Notes: a model not told the origin generated them from the letters alone. A DNA stretch of 64,000 nucleotides from Moryella indoligenes (GCF_030812885.1 NZ_JAUSTO010000008.1:62001-126000), one strand, 5' to 3'; shown: positions 34,073-42,279, counted from the first letter of the stretch. Numbers and translations are program-made.

Positions 34073-34229
34073 CTCTCGTACCTCTTCCGCCTGCTTTCCA
34101 CTCCCGAGGCCCCGCCTCAGCCCGGTGCCTCTCACAGATTCGCGCAGGCCCTGCCTGCATTGTCATTTGCTGCTTCTTCGCATCTCTGAAGCTTTGTTCT
34201 GTGGAAACTTATCTTTCCCTATAGCGCAA

Positions 34230-34259
34230 ACCCCGACAGACGCATCCGTCCGCCGGGGT
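34230..34259 (-). terminator. Intrinsic terminator after the DUF2156 gene
   Basis: A 13-bp stem with two G-U pairs (34247-34259 with 34230-34242), loop of four, followed on the minus strand by a short TTT. It separates the purC-DUF2156 transcript from the GNAT-sirtuin pair. Confidence 0.65.
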
Positions 34260-34272
34260 ATCATATGCCGGA

Positions 34273-35244
34273 TCAGGGCTTCCAGTGCTGTCGCACCAGA
34301 TATTTTCGCGCATAGCTGCTGGGATAGTAGCTGAGCTTTGCCTGGCGCAGTCCTTCAAGCCCCAGATCGTCCTCACGATTGATCAGCCCAACCGCCGGAA
34401 ATTCATGATTCAAAAAATCGCGGTTAATAACCTGATACAGCCCGTTGATCTCGGGATTTGCCTTCTCGATGTGCACCACCGCCATGTCCTCCGCGGCATT
34501 ATAGCTCGCCATGGAGAAGGCCTCCAGCTCACCGTCGATAAAGACACCGCCCATGCGGATCGGAAGAATCTCCAGATTCTTCAGTATCTCATGAATCCCT
34601 TCCACCTCGGGATCCAGATGCTTCTCCACCTCCATACCCTTGGTCTCGCGCCAGCGATCCAGAAAACGAAAGATCTGATCGCGATATGCCGGCGTCAAAG
34701 TGCGGTACTCATAGCGCTCCCCATAGGTCTTTATAAAGCTGTTGTAGTGGTTCTTTTTCTTATGCAGCTTCTTGCCCGCAAGCGTGCGCAGCGCCTCCCC
34801 CTCATAGAGATAATCCTTCGCATCCGCCTCTTCTCTGACGAGATATTTCTCCGGCTTCAGATTCAGAACCCGAACCGCCTCTTCATCTGCAAGCTTTATC
34901 ACAAGCGGCTTTCTCAGCACCTCATTGAAATAGCTCTCCATCTCGTAAAAGCAGAAATCCAGATTTTCGTCCGAGCAGAGCGGCATCGCCGCAAAGGGCT
35001 CCTTTTCCGTCCCATAGAGCCACAGCAGGCCCACCTGCTCTCCGTTCCTGCAGGTCACAGCCGCCCGCGCATGGAAATAATCCTTCCACAGGAAGCTCTC
35101 AAGCGGCACGGAATCCGCAGTCTTGTTGGGGCGAAGATTATAGAACTTCGCATAGTGCTCCAGATCCTTTGCCAGTAACGGGCGAAAGGTAAATGCATTT
35201 TTTCCTGATTGATTACAGTCCATAACAGCTGAAACATGCTCCAT
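34273..35244 (-). CDS. DUF2156 family protein (FPG lysyltransferase C-domain-like)
   Basis: A 323-residue protein with the tandem GNAT fold of DUF2156: FRPLLAKDLEHYAKFY, FLWKDYFHARAAV, GKKLHKKKNHYNSFIKTYG and FSMASYNAAEDMAVVHIEKA, ending SYYPSSYARKYLVR. The related domain of MprF transfers lysine from Lys-tRNA to phosphatidylglycerol, but this stand-alone form lacks the membrane flippase half and its substrate is unknown. It starts 12 nt after purC. The start (35244 or 35223) is uncertain because no good ribosome site is present, which suggests translational coupling with purC. Confidence 0.83.
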   Translation of the reverse strand: MEHVSAVMDCNQSGKNAFTFRPLLAKDLEHYAKFYNLRPNKTADSVPLESFLWKDYFHARAAVTCRNGEQVGLLWLYGTEKEPFAAMPLCSDENLDFCFYEMESYFNEVLRKPLVIKLADEEAVRVLNLKPEKYLVREEADAKDYLYEGEALRTLAGKKLHKKKNHYNSFIKTYGERYEYRTLTPAYRDQIFRFLDRWRETKGMEVEKHLDPEVEGIHEILKNLEILPIRMGGVFIDGELEAFSMASYNAAEDMAVVHIEKANPEINGLYQVINRDFLNHEFPAVGLINREDDLGLEGLRQAKLSYYPSSYARKYLVRQHWKP

Positions 35245-35256
35245 GCGGAGCGTGTC

Positions 35257-36129
35257 TCAGACAATCTCCTTTCCGGTCAGCATAAAATATGCTTCCTTAT
35301 ATTTTGCTATTGTCTTCTCTATCACCTCATCAGGCAGCAGATAATCGCTGTCCGGATGCGCCTTGAGCCAGTCGCGGACAAACTGCTTGTCAAAGGAGGG
35401 CTGGCTGCGCCCGGGCGCATAGCCCTCCAGCGGCCAGAAACGACTGGAATCTGGGGTCAGCATCTCGTCCGCAAGTATCACCTCGCCGCGCTCATTGATG
35501 CCGAACTCAAACTTTGTATCCGCAATGATGATGCCCTTCGTCAGCGCGTAGTCCGCACACTTTTTGTACAGAGCTATGGTGTAGTCCCGGATCTGCTCCG
35601 CGTATTGCTGTCCCTTTCCGGGGAACTCCTTCTCGAGCACCGCGACGCTCTGCTCAAAGCTGATATTCTCGTCGTGATCTCCGATCTCAGCCTTGGTGCT
35701 CGGGGTGAAGATCGGCTCGGGGAGCTTATCGCACTCCTTAAGCCCCGCAGGGAGGCCAATGCCGCAGACGGTTCCCTCCCTTTTGTAGCTCTCCCAGCCG
35801 CTGCCTGTGATATAGCCGCGGACAATACACTCGATCGGCAGCATGGTCAGCTTTCTGCACAGCATGCTGTTGCCCGTAAACTCCGGCTGGCGGAAATACT
35901 CCGGCATATCCTTCCCGTCGATGCTGATCATATGATTCGGAACGATGTCCCCGGTGAAGTCAAACCAGAAGCGTGACATCTGGGTGAGCACCGCACCTTT
36001 TTTGGTGATCCTGTTTTTCAAAATCACGTCAAAGGCGGAGATACGGTCTGTCGCGACCATGATGAGTTCTCCGCCGATATCATAGATTTCGCGCACTTTT
36101 CCTTCTTTTACGGGTCTGTATTCCTGCAT
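35257..36129 (-). CDS. purC: Phosphoribosylaminoimidazole-succinocarboxamide synthase
   Basis: A 290-residue SAICAR synthase, step 8 of purine biosynthesis (CAIR + Asp + ATP). Visible: EGKVREIYDIGG, VATDRISAFDVIL (ATP site), PIECIVRGYITGSGWESY and DTKFEFGINERGEVILADE, then PDSSRFW. The ATG at 36129 follows GGAGGAG; an upstream start at 36186 is rejected. It is longer than the B. subtilis form and closer to the approximately 300-residue type. No other pur genes are adjacent and no PurR box or guanine riboswitch was seen upstream. Confidence 0.96.
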   Translation of the reverse strand: MQEYRPVKEGKVREIYDIGGELIMVATDRISAFDVILKNRITKKGAVLTQMSRFWFDFTGDIVPNHMISIDGKDMPEYFRQPEFTGNSMLCRKLTMLPIECIVRGYITGSGWESYKREGTVCGIGLPAGLKECDKLPEPIFTPSTKAEIGDHDENISFEQSVAVLEKEFPGKGQQYAEQIRDYTIALYKKCADYALTKGIIIADTKFEFGINERGEVILADEMLTPDSSRFWPLEGYAPGRSQPSFDKQFVRDWLKAHPDSDYLLPDEVIEKTIAKYKEAYFMLTGKEIV

Positions 36130-36236
36130 TTCAAGCTCCTCCTGAGATAAGATGCATATGCAAAGCTCTGATAGATATACGCTCATCGTACCACAGTTTT
36201 CCGGATTTTAACAGACAGTTGCGCGGCCTGCCGCAC

Positions 36237-36265
36237 AAAAAGAGAGCCGCCATCCGGCAGCTCTC
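36237..36265 (-). terminator. Intrinsic terminator after the cold-shock gene
   Basis: Minus strand GAGAGCTGCC / GGCGGCTCTC (36265-36256 and 36251-36242), loop of four, followed by TTTTT (36241-36237). Confidence 0.88.
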
Positions 36266-36318
36266 CTCGTTCCATCGATTCTTATTTCAAAGATTCCGTA
36301 TCCTTTTGCGGTATATGA

Positions 36319-36525
36319 TTACTGAACAGCGGTAACGTTAACGGCCTGCGGACCTCTGTTGCCATCTGCGACATCGAAGGTAACCTTCTGGCCATCCTCG
36401 AGTGTCTTGTATCCATCGGAATTGATTCCGGAGAAGTGAACGAAGATCTCGCTCTTATCAGCATCGTCCGTGATGAAGCCGTATCCCTTAGTTGCATTAA
36501 ACCACTTAACTGTTCCGTTGTGCAT
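36319..36525 (-). CDS. csp: Cold-shock domain protein (CspA family)
   Basis: A 68-residue CSD protein: NGTVKWFNATKGYGFIT (RNP1), EIFVHFSGI (RNP2) and GPQAVNVTAV. It binds single-stranded RNA/DNA and acts as RNA chaperone. ATG 36525 has GGAGG seven to twelve bases upstream; the open frame extending to 36600 is non-coding. The predicted leader is about 127 nt long, typical of cold-responsive csp messages. Confidence 0.95.
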   Translation of the reverse strand: MHNGTVKWFNATKGYGFITDDADKSEIFVHFSGINSDGYKTLEDGQKVTFDVADGNRGPQAVNVTAVQ

Positions 36526-36658
36526 TTGTTGTGCCTCCATAAAAATATAAAAAAATGTTCGGTGATTCGGTGCAAAAAAATACGCATACCTACAGAGCAT
36601 GGATGGAACCGCACGATCTGCCGATACGCGAATCAGAGTCCACTCAAATCACATTGCG

Positions 36659-36687
36659 AGTATAGCAAACCGTTTTTCGTCTGTCAA
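36659..36687 (-). promoter_or_regulatory. Consensus promoter and long leader of the csp gene
   Basis: Minus strand TTGACA (36687-36682), exact 17-bp spacer, TATACT (36664-36659). The leader from about 36652 to 36526 has no ORF and may form the temperature-sensitive structures known for csp mRNAs. Confidence 0.85.
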
Positions 36688-36749
36688 TCAATTTTCAATT
36701 ATTTTTTTAGCTTTTTTCACATTTATTTTTATGTTTATCCGCATAATTC

Positions 36750-36785
36750 TGTGCAATTTAAAAGCCGCTCTGGTGGCATTGCACA
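36750..36785. repeat. Inverted repeat in the AT-rich gap after pgm
   Basis: TGTGCAAT (36750-36757) and ATTGCACA (36778-36785) form an 8-bp stem with an inner GCC/GGC pair. No U-tract follows on the minus strand. It may end the pgm transcript together with the small GCGG/CCGC hairpin nearby; otherwise the gap 36688-36848 is AT-rich and empty. Confidence 0.4.
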
Positions 36786-36848
36786 AAAGCATCTTTTTGA
36801 GGCGGAATACCGCTTATTCTACTGTCACAAATACCAAGAGCTCTCTTC

Positions 36849-38531
36849 TCAGGCAAGCATCGGCTTCAGCGCCTCTGCAAGCGCATCTTTCTCCTCCTTG
36901 GCCTCCGCAAGATCCTTTCCAAGCGTCGTAAAATAGGTCTTGATCTTCGGCTCTGTTCCGGAGGGACGCACGACCACAGTCGCCCCATCCTCAAGACTGT
37001 AAATCAGGACATTCGCGCGCGGAAGTCCCGTCTCCCCGGTTTTCTCATAATCTGTTGTCTTCACAACCTTACGCCCCGCAAATTCCTGCGGCGGGTTCTC
37101 TCTAAGCCCTTCCATGATCGCAGCCATCTTGTCCATGCCGGAGAGACCCGGGAACTCAAAGCTGTCGACCTGATTCAGGTAACGCCCATACTGCTGATAG
37201 ATCTCCTCCAGGCGCTGCTTGATAGAGGAGCCGATGCTCCTCAAGTAGGCCGCCATCTCGCAGATCAGCATGGAGCCGACCACAGCGTCCTTGTCCCGCA
37301 CATAGGCCCCCGCGAGATAGCCATAGCTCTCCTCAAAGCCAAAGATAAAGCGCTCCGTCTCCCCTTTCTCCTCCAGCCGGGCAATCTGATCTCCAATCCA
37401 CTTGAAGCCTGTGAGCACACTCTTCAGCTCCACGCCGTAGTGCGCCGCAACGGCATCCGCAAGCGGGGTGGATACGATCGATTTTACAGCCACTGCGTGC
37501 TCCGGCATGGTGCCGCGCGCTCTTCTTCCCGCGCAGATGTAATCCAGCAGCAGCACCCCCATCTCATTTCCGGATACGAGCTCATAGCTTCCGTCCGGGC
37601 ACTTCATCGCAATGCCGACGCGATCTGCATCGGGGTCTGTGGCAAGCATGAGATCCGCTCCGGTCTCCTCTGCAAGCTTCAGCCCTCTTTCCAATGCCGC
37701 ATATATCTCCGGGTTGGGATAGGAACAGGTCGTGAAGTAACCGTTCGGATATTCCTGCTCCGGAACAATGGTGATATCTGTGATTCCAATATCCTTCAGA
37801 ACACGCGTCACCGGAGCCAGTCCGGTGCCGTTCAGAGGCGAGTAGACAAGCTTCAGTCCCGCGCTTCTGCAGACGCCCGGATGCACCTGGCAACTCTCAA
37901 TCGCCTCATAGAGCGCCTCCTTGCAGTCCTCGCCCACAAAGCGTATAAGCCCCTTCTCGACACCCTCCGGGAAGGGCATATACTTCGCGCCGCTCAGAAC
38001 ATCCGTCTTCTGAATAGACTGATAAACCACAGAGGCCGCATCATCCGTCATCTGGCAGCCATCCGGTCCGTAGGCCTTATAGCCATTGTACTGCGCCGGG
38101 TTATGCGAGGCTGTGACCATAATTCCCGCATTGCAGTGATAGTAGCGCGTCGCGAAGCTCAGGGCCGGAACCGGCATGAGCTCATCATAGATTCTCACCG
38201 CGATGCCATTGGCCGCGAGCACCCCCGCCGCCTCCCGTGCAAAATTCCAGCCCTTTAAGCGACTGTCATAGCTGATCGCCACCGTCTGTGTTCCGCCCTG
38301 GGTCTTCACCCAGTCCGCAACCCCCTGGGTCGCCTGGCGCACCACCCAGATATTCATACGGTTCGTTCCCGCGCCCAGAGTTCCTCTGAGTCCTGCCGTG
38401 CCAAACTTCAGCGCTACCGCAAAGCGCTCCCTGATGGCATCATCATCCGCGGCAATATCCTGAAGCTCCTTTTTCAGATCAAAATCTATGAGCTCCGCCT
38501 CCAGCCAACGCTTATACTCTGTCTGATACAT
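36849..38531 (-). CDS. Phosphoglucomutase/phosphomannomutase
   Basis: A 560-residue alpha-D-phosphohexomutase of the long PgcA/ManB type. The phosphoserine loop is VTASHNP with Ser142 as acceptor; the metal loop is DPDADRVGIA; sugar recognition is GFEESYGYL; phosphate binding is RPSGTEPKIK. It interconverts glucose-6-P and glucose-1-P, supplying glucose-1-P for RmlA and UDP-glucose synthesis, so it feeds the polysaccharide locus metabolically although 16 kb away. It is monocistronic with its own consensus promoter and a tandem repeat upstream. Confidence 0.94.
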   Translation of the reverse strand: MYQTEYKRWLEAELIDFDLKKELQDIAADDDAIRERFAVALKFGTAGLRGTLGAGTNRMNIWVVRQATQGVADWVKTQGGTQTVAISYDSRLKGWNFAREAAGVLAANGIAVRIYDELMPVPALSFATRYYHCNAGIMVTASHNPAQYNGYKAYGPDGCQMTDDAASVVYQSIQKTDVLSGAKYMPFPEGVEKGLIRFVGEDCKEALYEAIESCQVHPGVCRSAGLKLVYSPLNGTGLAPVTRVLKDIGITDITIVPEQEYPNGYFTTCSYPNPEIYAALERGLKLAEETGADLMLATDPDADRVGIAMKCPDGSYELVSGNEMGVLLLDYICAGRRARGTMPEHAVAVKSIVSTPLADAVAAHYGVELKSVLTGFKWIGDQIARLEEKGETERFIFGFEESYGYLAGAYVRDKDAVVGSMLICEMAAYLRSIGSSIKQRLEEIYQQYGRYLNQVDSFEFPGLSGMDKMAAIMEGLRENPPQEFAGRKVVKTTDYEKTGETGLPRANVLIYSLEDGATVVVRPSGTEPKIKTYFTTLGKDLAEAKEEKDALAEALKPMLA

Positions 38532-38608
38532 ACTGCACTCCGCCTTTCCCTCTGTTCATTTCAGCCCTCAGGCAGGAAGCACTGCGGGCCCCTCTGCCGT
38601 CTGAATCC

Positions 38609-38637
38609 AGTTTATCGGCTTTCCAAAGCAGTGTCAA
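38609..38637 (-). promoter_or_regulatory. Promoter of the phosphoglucomutase gene
   Basis: Minus strand TTGACA (38637-38632), 17-bp spacer, TAAACT (38614-38609); leader about 70 nt. Confidence 0.8.
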
Positions 38638-38648
38638 GAAAAGAGAGC

Positions 38649-38697
38649 GTCCGGAGGGTTTCGTCCTATAGAAAGTCCAAAGGGATTTCCTATAGAA
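38649..38697. repeat. Tandem imperfect repeat upstream of the pgm promoter
   Basis: Two copies of GTCCrrAGGG-TTTC-TCCTATAGAA-like sequence at 38649-38673 and 38675-38697; the shared block TCCTATAGAA is repeated with a 24-bp period. It lies immediately upstream of the pgm -35 box, where an activator could bind. Confidence 0.55.
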
Positions 38698-38706
38698 TAG
38701 CACAAA

Positions 38707-38730
38707 GACTCCCGCCGCAGGGCAGGAGCC
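38707..38730 (-). terminator. Intrinsic terminator of the rplJ-rplL transcript
   Basis: Minus strand GGCTCCTGCC / GGCGGGAGTC (38730-38721 and 38716-38707) with loop CTGC, followed by TTTGTG. Confidence 0.75.
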
Positions 38731-38752
38731 TTCTGTATGAATATCACCTGAA

Positions 38753-39130
38753 TTACTTAAGAGTCGCCTTCGCGCCAACTTCCTCAAGAGCCTTCTTAAG
38801 AGCCTCAGCCTCTTCCTTGGAAATGCCGGTCTTAACCATCTTCGGAGCGCCGTCAACCAGCTCCTTCGCCTCCTTGAGTCCGAGGGAGGTAGCCTCACGG
38901 ACCGCCTTGATAACCTTAACCTTGTTTGCGCCAACCTCGGTCAGCTCAACATCAAACTCGGTCTTCTCCTCCTCAGCTGCAGCAGCGCCGGCAGCCGGAC
39001 CAGCCACAACAACACCTGCTGCTGCGGATACACCAAACTCCTCCTCGCAAGCCTTTACAAGCTCGTTGAGCTCAAGTACGGAGAGCTCCTTAATCGCATC
39101 GATAAATTCCTGGGTGCTTAACTTTGCCAT
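38753..39130 (-). CDS. rplL: 50S ribosomal protein L7/L12
   Basis: A 125-residue stalk protein: N-terminal dimerisation segment (STQEFIDAIKELSVLELNEL), Ala-rich hinge (AAGVVVAGPAAGAAAAEE) and the C-terminal factor-binding domain (KVIKAVREATSLGLKEAKEL). It follows rplJ after 130 nt; the gap carries small hairpins but no ORF. It is present in several copies on the ribosome and recruits translation GTPases. Confidence 0.97.
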   Translation of the reverse strand: MAKLSTQEFIDAIKELSVLELNELVKACEEEFGVSAAAGVVVAGPAAGAAAAEEEKTEFDVELTEVGANKVKVIKAVREATSLGLKEAKELVDGAPKMVKTGISKEEAEALKKALEEVGAKATLK

Positions 39131-39260
39131 TGTATTTTCCTCCTGTTTAAGCTTAAATTCATATTTCTGATCATTTTCAGAATCGGACAGCAGCCATCTG
39201 TGACTTCCTGTCTGCGCGGCCTGTACCGCGGGATATTACACTGTGTGAAGCTTCTGCAGC

Positions 39261-39788
39261 TTACTCTGCTGCGCCGGCCTCTGCGGCCTCCGCCGGAGCG
39301 GCATCCTTCTCCGCAATCTGCTTGAGCACTCTCGCCATATTGGTGATGGGGCTCTGCATGCTGCCAAAGAGTCTTCCGAGAAGCTCCTCTCTGGACGGAA
39401 CCATAGCAATTGCAGCCATGCCCTTTGCATCATAGACAGTGCCTTCGACGACACCGCCCTTGATCTCAAGCTTCGGAGCAGTCTTCGCGAACTTTGCGAG
39501 CAGCCTTGCCGGAGCAGTTGCATCCTCCTTGCTGACTGCAAGTGCGGTCGGTCCCTCAAGATAGGGATCGAACTGTGCGAAATCTGTTCCTTCCGCTGCG
39601 ATGCGCACCATCGTATTCTTGAAGACCTTGTAGACAACGCCAGCTTCTCTCAGCTGCTTTCTGAGCTGGGTATCCTGCTCAACAGTGAGACCACGGTAGT
39701 CAACAACAACCGCAGACTGCGCGCCGTCCAGAAGCTCTGCAATCTCTTTGATCACAGGCTGCTTCTCAGCGATTTTTGAATCTCTCAT
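39261..39788 (-). CDS. rplJ: 50S ribosomal protein L10
   Basis: A 175-residue L10: KQPVIKEIAELLDGAQSAVV, VDYRGLTVEQ and LRKQLREAGVVYKVFKNTMV are the rRNA-binding part; the C-terminus (LKQIAEKDAAPAEAAE) is the helix that binds L12. AAGGAGG precedes the ATG. It has its own promoter, an L10 leader and an attenuator upstream, so the stalk proteins are regulated separately from rplK-rplA. Confidence 0.97.
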   Translation of the reverse strand: MRDSKIAEKQPVIKEIAELLDGAQSAVVVDYRGLTVEQDTQLRKQLREAGVVYKVFKNTMVRIAAEGTDFAQFDPYLEGPTALAVSKEDATAPARLLAKFAKTAPKLEIKGGVVEGTVYDAKGMAAIAMVPSREELLGRLFGSMQSPITNMARVLKQIAEKDAAPAEAAEAGAAE

Positions 39789-39856
39789 CTTTTTTCCTCC
39801 TTCTTCCAGTATTTAAATAGTTCTTCCGGTGACCCGGAAGCAGGAGTATTGTTGTC

Positions 39857-39891
39857 GAAAAAACTCCGCCTGTCCAAAGACAGACGGAGTT
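39857..39891 (-). terminator. Attenuator terminator in the rplJ leader
   Basis: Minus strand 13-bp stem AACTCCGTCTGTC / GACAGGCGGAGTT (39891-39879 and 39874-39862), loop TTTG, U-tract at 39861-39857. It lies between the L10 leader core and the rplJ start, so leader folding can decide read-through. Confidence 0.85.
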
Positions 39892-39892
39892 C

Positions 39893-39975
39893 AAAGATTC
39901 ACACGATGTGAATGCTTTCCCTCGGCAGGCGGAATTCTTACGCCTCTCGGCACCTGCTGTCTTCGGCAAAACAAT
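39893..39975 (-). ncRNA. Ribosomal protein L10 leader
   Basis: On the minus strand the leader carries GCCGAAGACAGCAGGTGC, GAGAGGCGTAAG and CCGCCTGCCGAGGG, the signature of the L10 leader that binds the L10(L12)4 complex. CAGGTGC/GCGCCTG-type pairing (CAGG with CCTG) closes the kink-turn-like stem. It ends just before the attenuator. Confidence 0.85.
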
Positions 39976-39987
39976 ACTGACCCATAA

Positions 39988-40016
39988 AATTTATCACTCC
40001 GGAGCGGAGCTGTCAA
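39988..40016 (-). promoter_or_regulatory. Internal promoter for rplJ-rplL
   Basis: Minus strand TTGACA (40016-40011), 17-bp spacer, TAAATT (39993-39988), in the rplA-rplJ gap. Confidence 0.8.
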
Positions 40017-40035
40017 CAGCTTTATACAGCTTTGA

Positions 40036-40731
40036 TCAGTTGGTGATCTTTGCAGTATTCAGCTTTACGCCCGGGCCCATGGTGCTGGTGAGAATCGCGC
40101 TCTTCATGTAGGCGCCCTTCAGCGTGCTGGGTCTCGCCTTATTCAGTGCATCCAGAAGAGTCTGAAGGTTCTCCGTGAGCGCCTCCTCAGAGAAGGAAGC
40201 CTTGCCGACCGGGCAGTGAATAATATTGGTCTTATCCAGACGGTACTCAACCTTACCGGCCTTGATATCCGCAATTGCCTTCGTGAGATCCATGGTAACA
40301 GTTCCGGACTTCGGGTTCGGCATGAGGCCCTTCGGTCCGAGCACCTTACCGAGACGTCCGACAACGCCCATCATGTCCGGGGTTGCCACAACGACATCAA
40401 AGTCCAGCCATCCCTCATTCTGAATCTTCGGAATGAGCTCCTGCCCGCCAACATAATCTGCGCCGGCTGCCTTGGCCTCCTCCTCCTTCGGTCCCTTCGC
40501 GAATACGAGGATGCGCACCTTCTTGCCGGTTCCGTGCGGGAGGACAACTGCGCCGCGGATCTGCTGGTCTGCATGGCGGCTGTCGCAGCCGGTGCGGATG
40601 TGCATCTCAACGGTCTCGTCGAACTTGGCACTTGCAGTCTTCTTGATCAGCGCAACTGCATCTGCTACATCATAATACTGGCTGCGATCAATCAGCTTCG
40701 CCGCCTCTGCATATCTCTTTCCGTGCTTCAT
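40036..40731 (-). CDS. rplA: 50S ribosomal protein L1
   Basis: A 231-residue L1: MKHGKRYAEAAKLIDRSQYY, IRTGCDSRHADQQIRGAVVLPHGTG, VLGPKGLMPNPKSGTV and KGAYMKSAILTSTMGPGV. It forms the L1 stalk. It begins 18 nt after rplK, completing rplK-rplA. The catalogue motif normally GxDxRxxDQ is here GCDSRHADQ, within family variation. Confidence 0.97.
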   Translation of the reverse strand: MKHGKRYAEAAKLIDRSQYYDVADAVALIKKTASAKFDETVEMHIRTGCDSRHADQQIRGAVVLPHGTGKKVRILVFAKGPKEEEAKAAGADYVGGQELIPKIQNEGWLDFDVVVATPDMMGVVGRLGKVLGPKGLMPNPKSGTVTMDLTKAIADIKAGKVEYRLDKTNIIHCPVGKASFSEEALTENLQTLLDALNKARPSTLKGAYMKSAILTSTMGPGVKLNTAKITN

Positions 40732-40749
40732 TATTTCATCTCCTCCCCA

Positions 40750-41175
40750 TTAGTCCTCGACTACGATACCCATGGAACGGGCTGTGCCGGCGATCATGCT
40801 CATAGCTGCCTCAATGCTTGCTGCGTTCAGATCCGGCATCTTCATCTCTGCGATCTTCTGAACCTCTGCTCTGGAGATCGTAGCGACCTTTTCCTTGTTC
40901 GGAACACCGGAAGCCTTCTGCAGCTTGCAGGCCTTCTTCAGAAGAACCGCAGCCGGCGGGGTCTTGGTGATAAAGCTGAAGCTTCTGTCTGCGTAAACAG
41001 TGATAACGACGGGGATGATGAGATCTCCCTTATCCGCAGTTCTTGCGTTGAACTGCTTTGTGAACTCTACGATGTTCACACCGTGCTGGCCAAGAGCGGG
41101 ACCTACGGGTGGAGCCGGGGTTGCCTTGCCTGCAGGGATCTGTAATTTAATAAAACCTGTTACTTTTTTTGCCAT
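40750..41175 (-). CDS. rplK: 50S ribosomal protein L11
   Basis: A 141-residue L11: VTGFIKLQIPAGKATPAPPVG, GPALGQHGVNIVEFTKQFN and the C-terminal rRNA-binding domain with GTARSMGIVVE. It lies 70 nt after nusG and 18 nt before rplA. The N-terminal PPVGPALGQ segment is the thiostrepton/RelA region and is intact. Confidence 0.97.
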   Translation of the reverse strand: MAKKVTGFIKLQIPAGKATPAPPVGPALGQHGVNIVEFTKQFNARTADKGDLIIPVVITVYADRSFSFITKTPPAAVLLKKACKLQKASGVPNKEKVATISRAEVQKIAEMKMPDLNAASIEAAMSMIAGTARSMGIVVED

Positions 41176-41245
41176 AGTGGCACCTCCTATGTGGTAATCG
41201 CGGGTTTATACCCTTCCACGTAATCACACTCCGCGAGGAGTATGC

Positions 41246-41785
41246 TTACAACTTCTTTACTTCGGCGAAGTCAAGCTCCACCTTTGTTTCGCGCCCGAAC
41301 ATCTCGACCATCATGGAAACAGTCTTTTTCTTCTCATTGAGCTCAATGATCTTTCCGACTGTATCTTTCCACGGGCCGCTGACTACGGAAACAGTATCTC
41401 CGAGCTCGAAGTCCAGCACCAGCTTCTTCTCATGAAGCACTGTGCCCTCCGGAACACCAAAGCCGAGCTTTGCCATTTCCTCTGGAGACAGCGGAACCGG
41501 CTTGCTGCCCGGGCCCACGAAGCCTGTGACACCGCGCGTGTTTCTGACTACATACCAGGTCTCATCGTTCATAATCATACGAATGAGTACATAGCCGGGG
41601 AACAGCTTGCGCTCTGTCGTCTTCTCGACATTGTTCTTCAGCTCCACCACCGGCTGCGTGGGAACAGAAACCTCCAGAATCTGATCCTCCAGCTGGCGGT
41701 TCTCAATCGTCTTTTCGATATCGACCTTCACCTTATTCTCGTATCCCGAGTAGGTATGGACTACATACCAGTTTGCTTCAGCCAT
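41246..41785 (-). CDS. nusG: Transcription termination/antitermination factor NusG
   Basis: A 179-residue NusG: NGN domain (NWYVVHTYSGYENKVK, FPGYVLIRMIMNDETWYVVRNT, GVTGFVGPGSKPVPL) and C-terminal KOW domain (FELGDTVSVVSGPWKDTVGKI). It binds RNA polymerase and controls pausing and Rho/ribosome coupling. ATG 41785 is preceded by GGGGGAG; a GTG at 41803 would overlap secE by 4 nt but has no ribosome site. Confidence 0.96.
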   Translation of the reverse strand: MAEANWYVVHTYSGYENKVKVDIEKTIENRQLEDQILEVSVPTQPVVELKNNVEKTTERKLFPGYVLIRMIMNDETWYVVRNTRGVTGFVGPGSKPVPLSPEEMAKLGFGVPEGTVLHEKKLVLDFELGDTVSVVSGPWKDTVGKIIELNEKKKTVSMMVEMFGRETKVELDFAEVKKL

Positions 41786-41799
41786 GCGCTCCCCCGATC

Positions 41800-42003
41800 T
41801 CACTGAAATAAGCGGGTCAGTCCCAGCTGAAATGCCCAGTCGAAGAGTGCAATCACCAAGCCAAGAAATACGGACACGGAAACCACCGAAATGGTCTGCT
41901 TCGTCAGAGTTTCCTGCGTCGGCCAGACGATCTTTCTGAATTCGGCCTTCAGGCCCTTGTAGAACTCCTGAATCTTAGAATTCGTCTTATCAGACTCAGC
42001 CAT
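41800..42003 (-). CDS. secE: Preprotein translocase subunit SecE
   Basis: A 67-residue SecE: FYKGLKAEFRKIVWPTQETLTKQT, then one membrane span (VVSVSVFLGLVIALFDWAF). The FRKIVWP motif is diagnostic. ATG 42003 follows AAAGGA; a TTG two codons upstream is unlikely. It lies between rpmG and nusG. Confidence 0.95.
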   Translation of the reverse strand: MAESDKTNSKIQEFYKGLKAEFRKIVWPTQETLTKQTISVVSVSVFLGLVIALFDWAFQLGLTRLFQ

Positions 42004-42022
42004 CGTCAATTCCTTTCAGTCA

Positions 42023-42172
42023 TTACTTAGTTTCCTTGTGAACCGTGTGCTGCTTGCAGAACTTGCAATACTTCTTAACTTCCATACGATCCGGATGCGT
42101 CTTCTTATCCTTCGTCGTATTGTAGTTGCGCTGCTTGCACTCCGTGCAGGCAAGAGTGATTCTAGTACGCAT
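42023..42172 (-). CDS. rpmG: 50S ribosomal protein L33
   Basis: A 49-residue L33 found by direct translation: RTRITLACTECKQRNYN, KKTHPDRMEVKKYCKFC and KQHTVHKETK. Two CxxC pairs make it the zinc-binding form. GGAGG precedes the ATG. It is the first gene of the rpmG-secE-nusG-rplK-rplA block, 20 nt before secE. Confidence 0.95.
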   Translation of the reverse strand: MRTRITLACTECKQRNYNTTKDKKTHPDRMEVKKYCKFCKQHTVHKETK

Positions 42173-42250
42173 GGTCTCCACCTCCGATATATCTTTTTTG
42201 TCGCCTTGAAGTCAAAAAAAAAAGACCTCTTCATCTTTTGTCGCTAGACT

Positions 42251-42279
42251 ACTATAGCATGCCGCTGTCAAGCTGTCAA
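42251..42279 (-). promoter_or_regulatory. Promoter of rpmG-secE-nusG-rplKA
   Basis: Minus strand TTGACA (42279-42274), 17-bp spacer, TATAGT (42256-42251). A second TTGACA lies inside the spacer, 8 bp further on, out of register. Confidence 0.85.
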
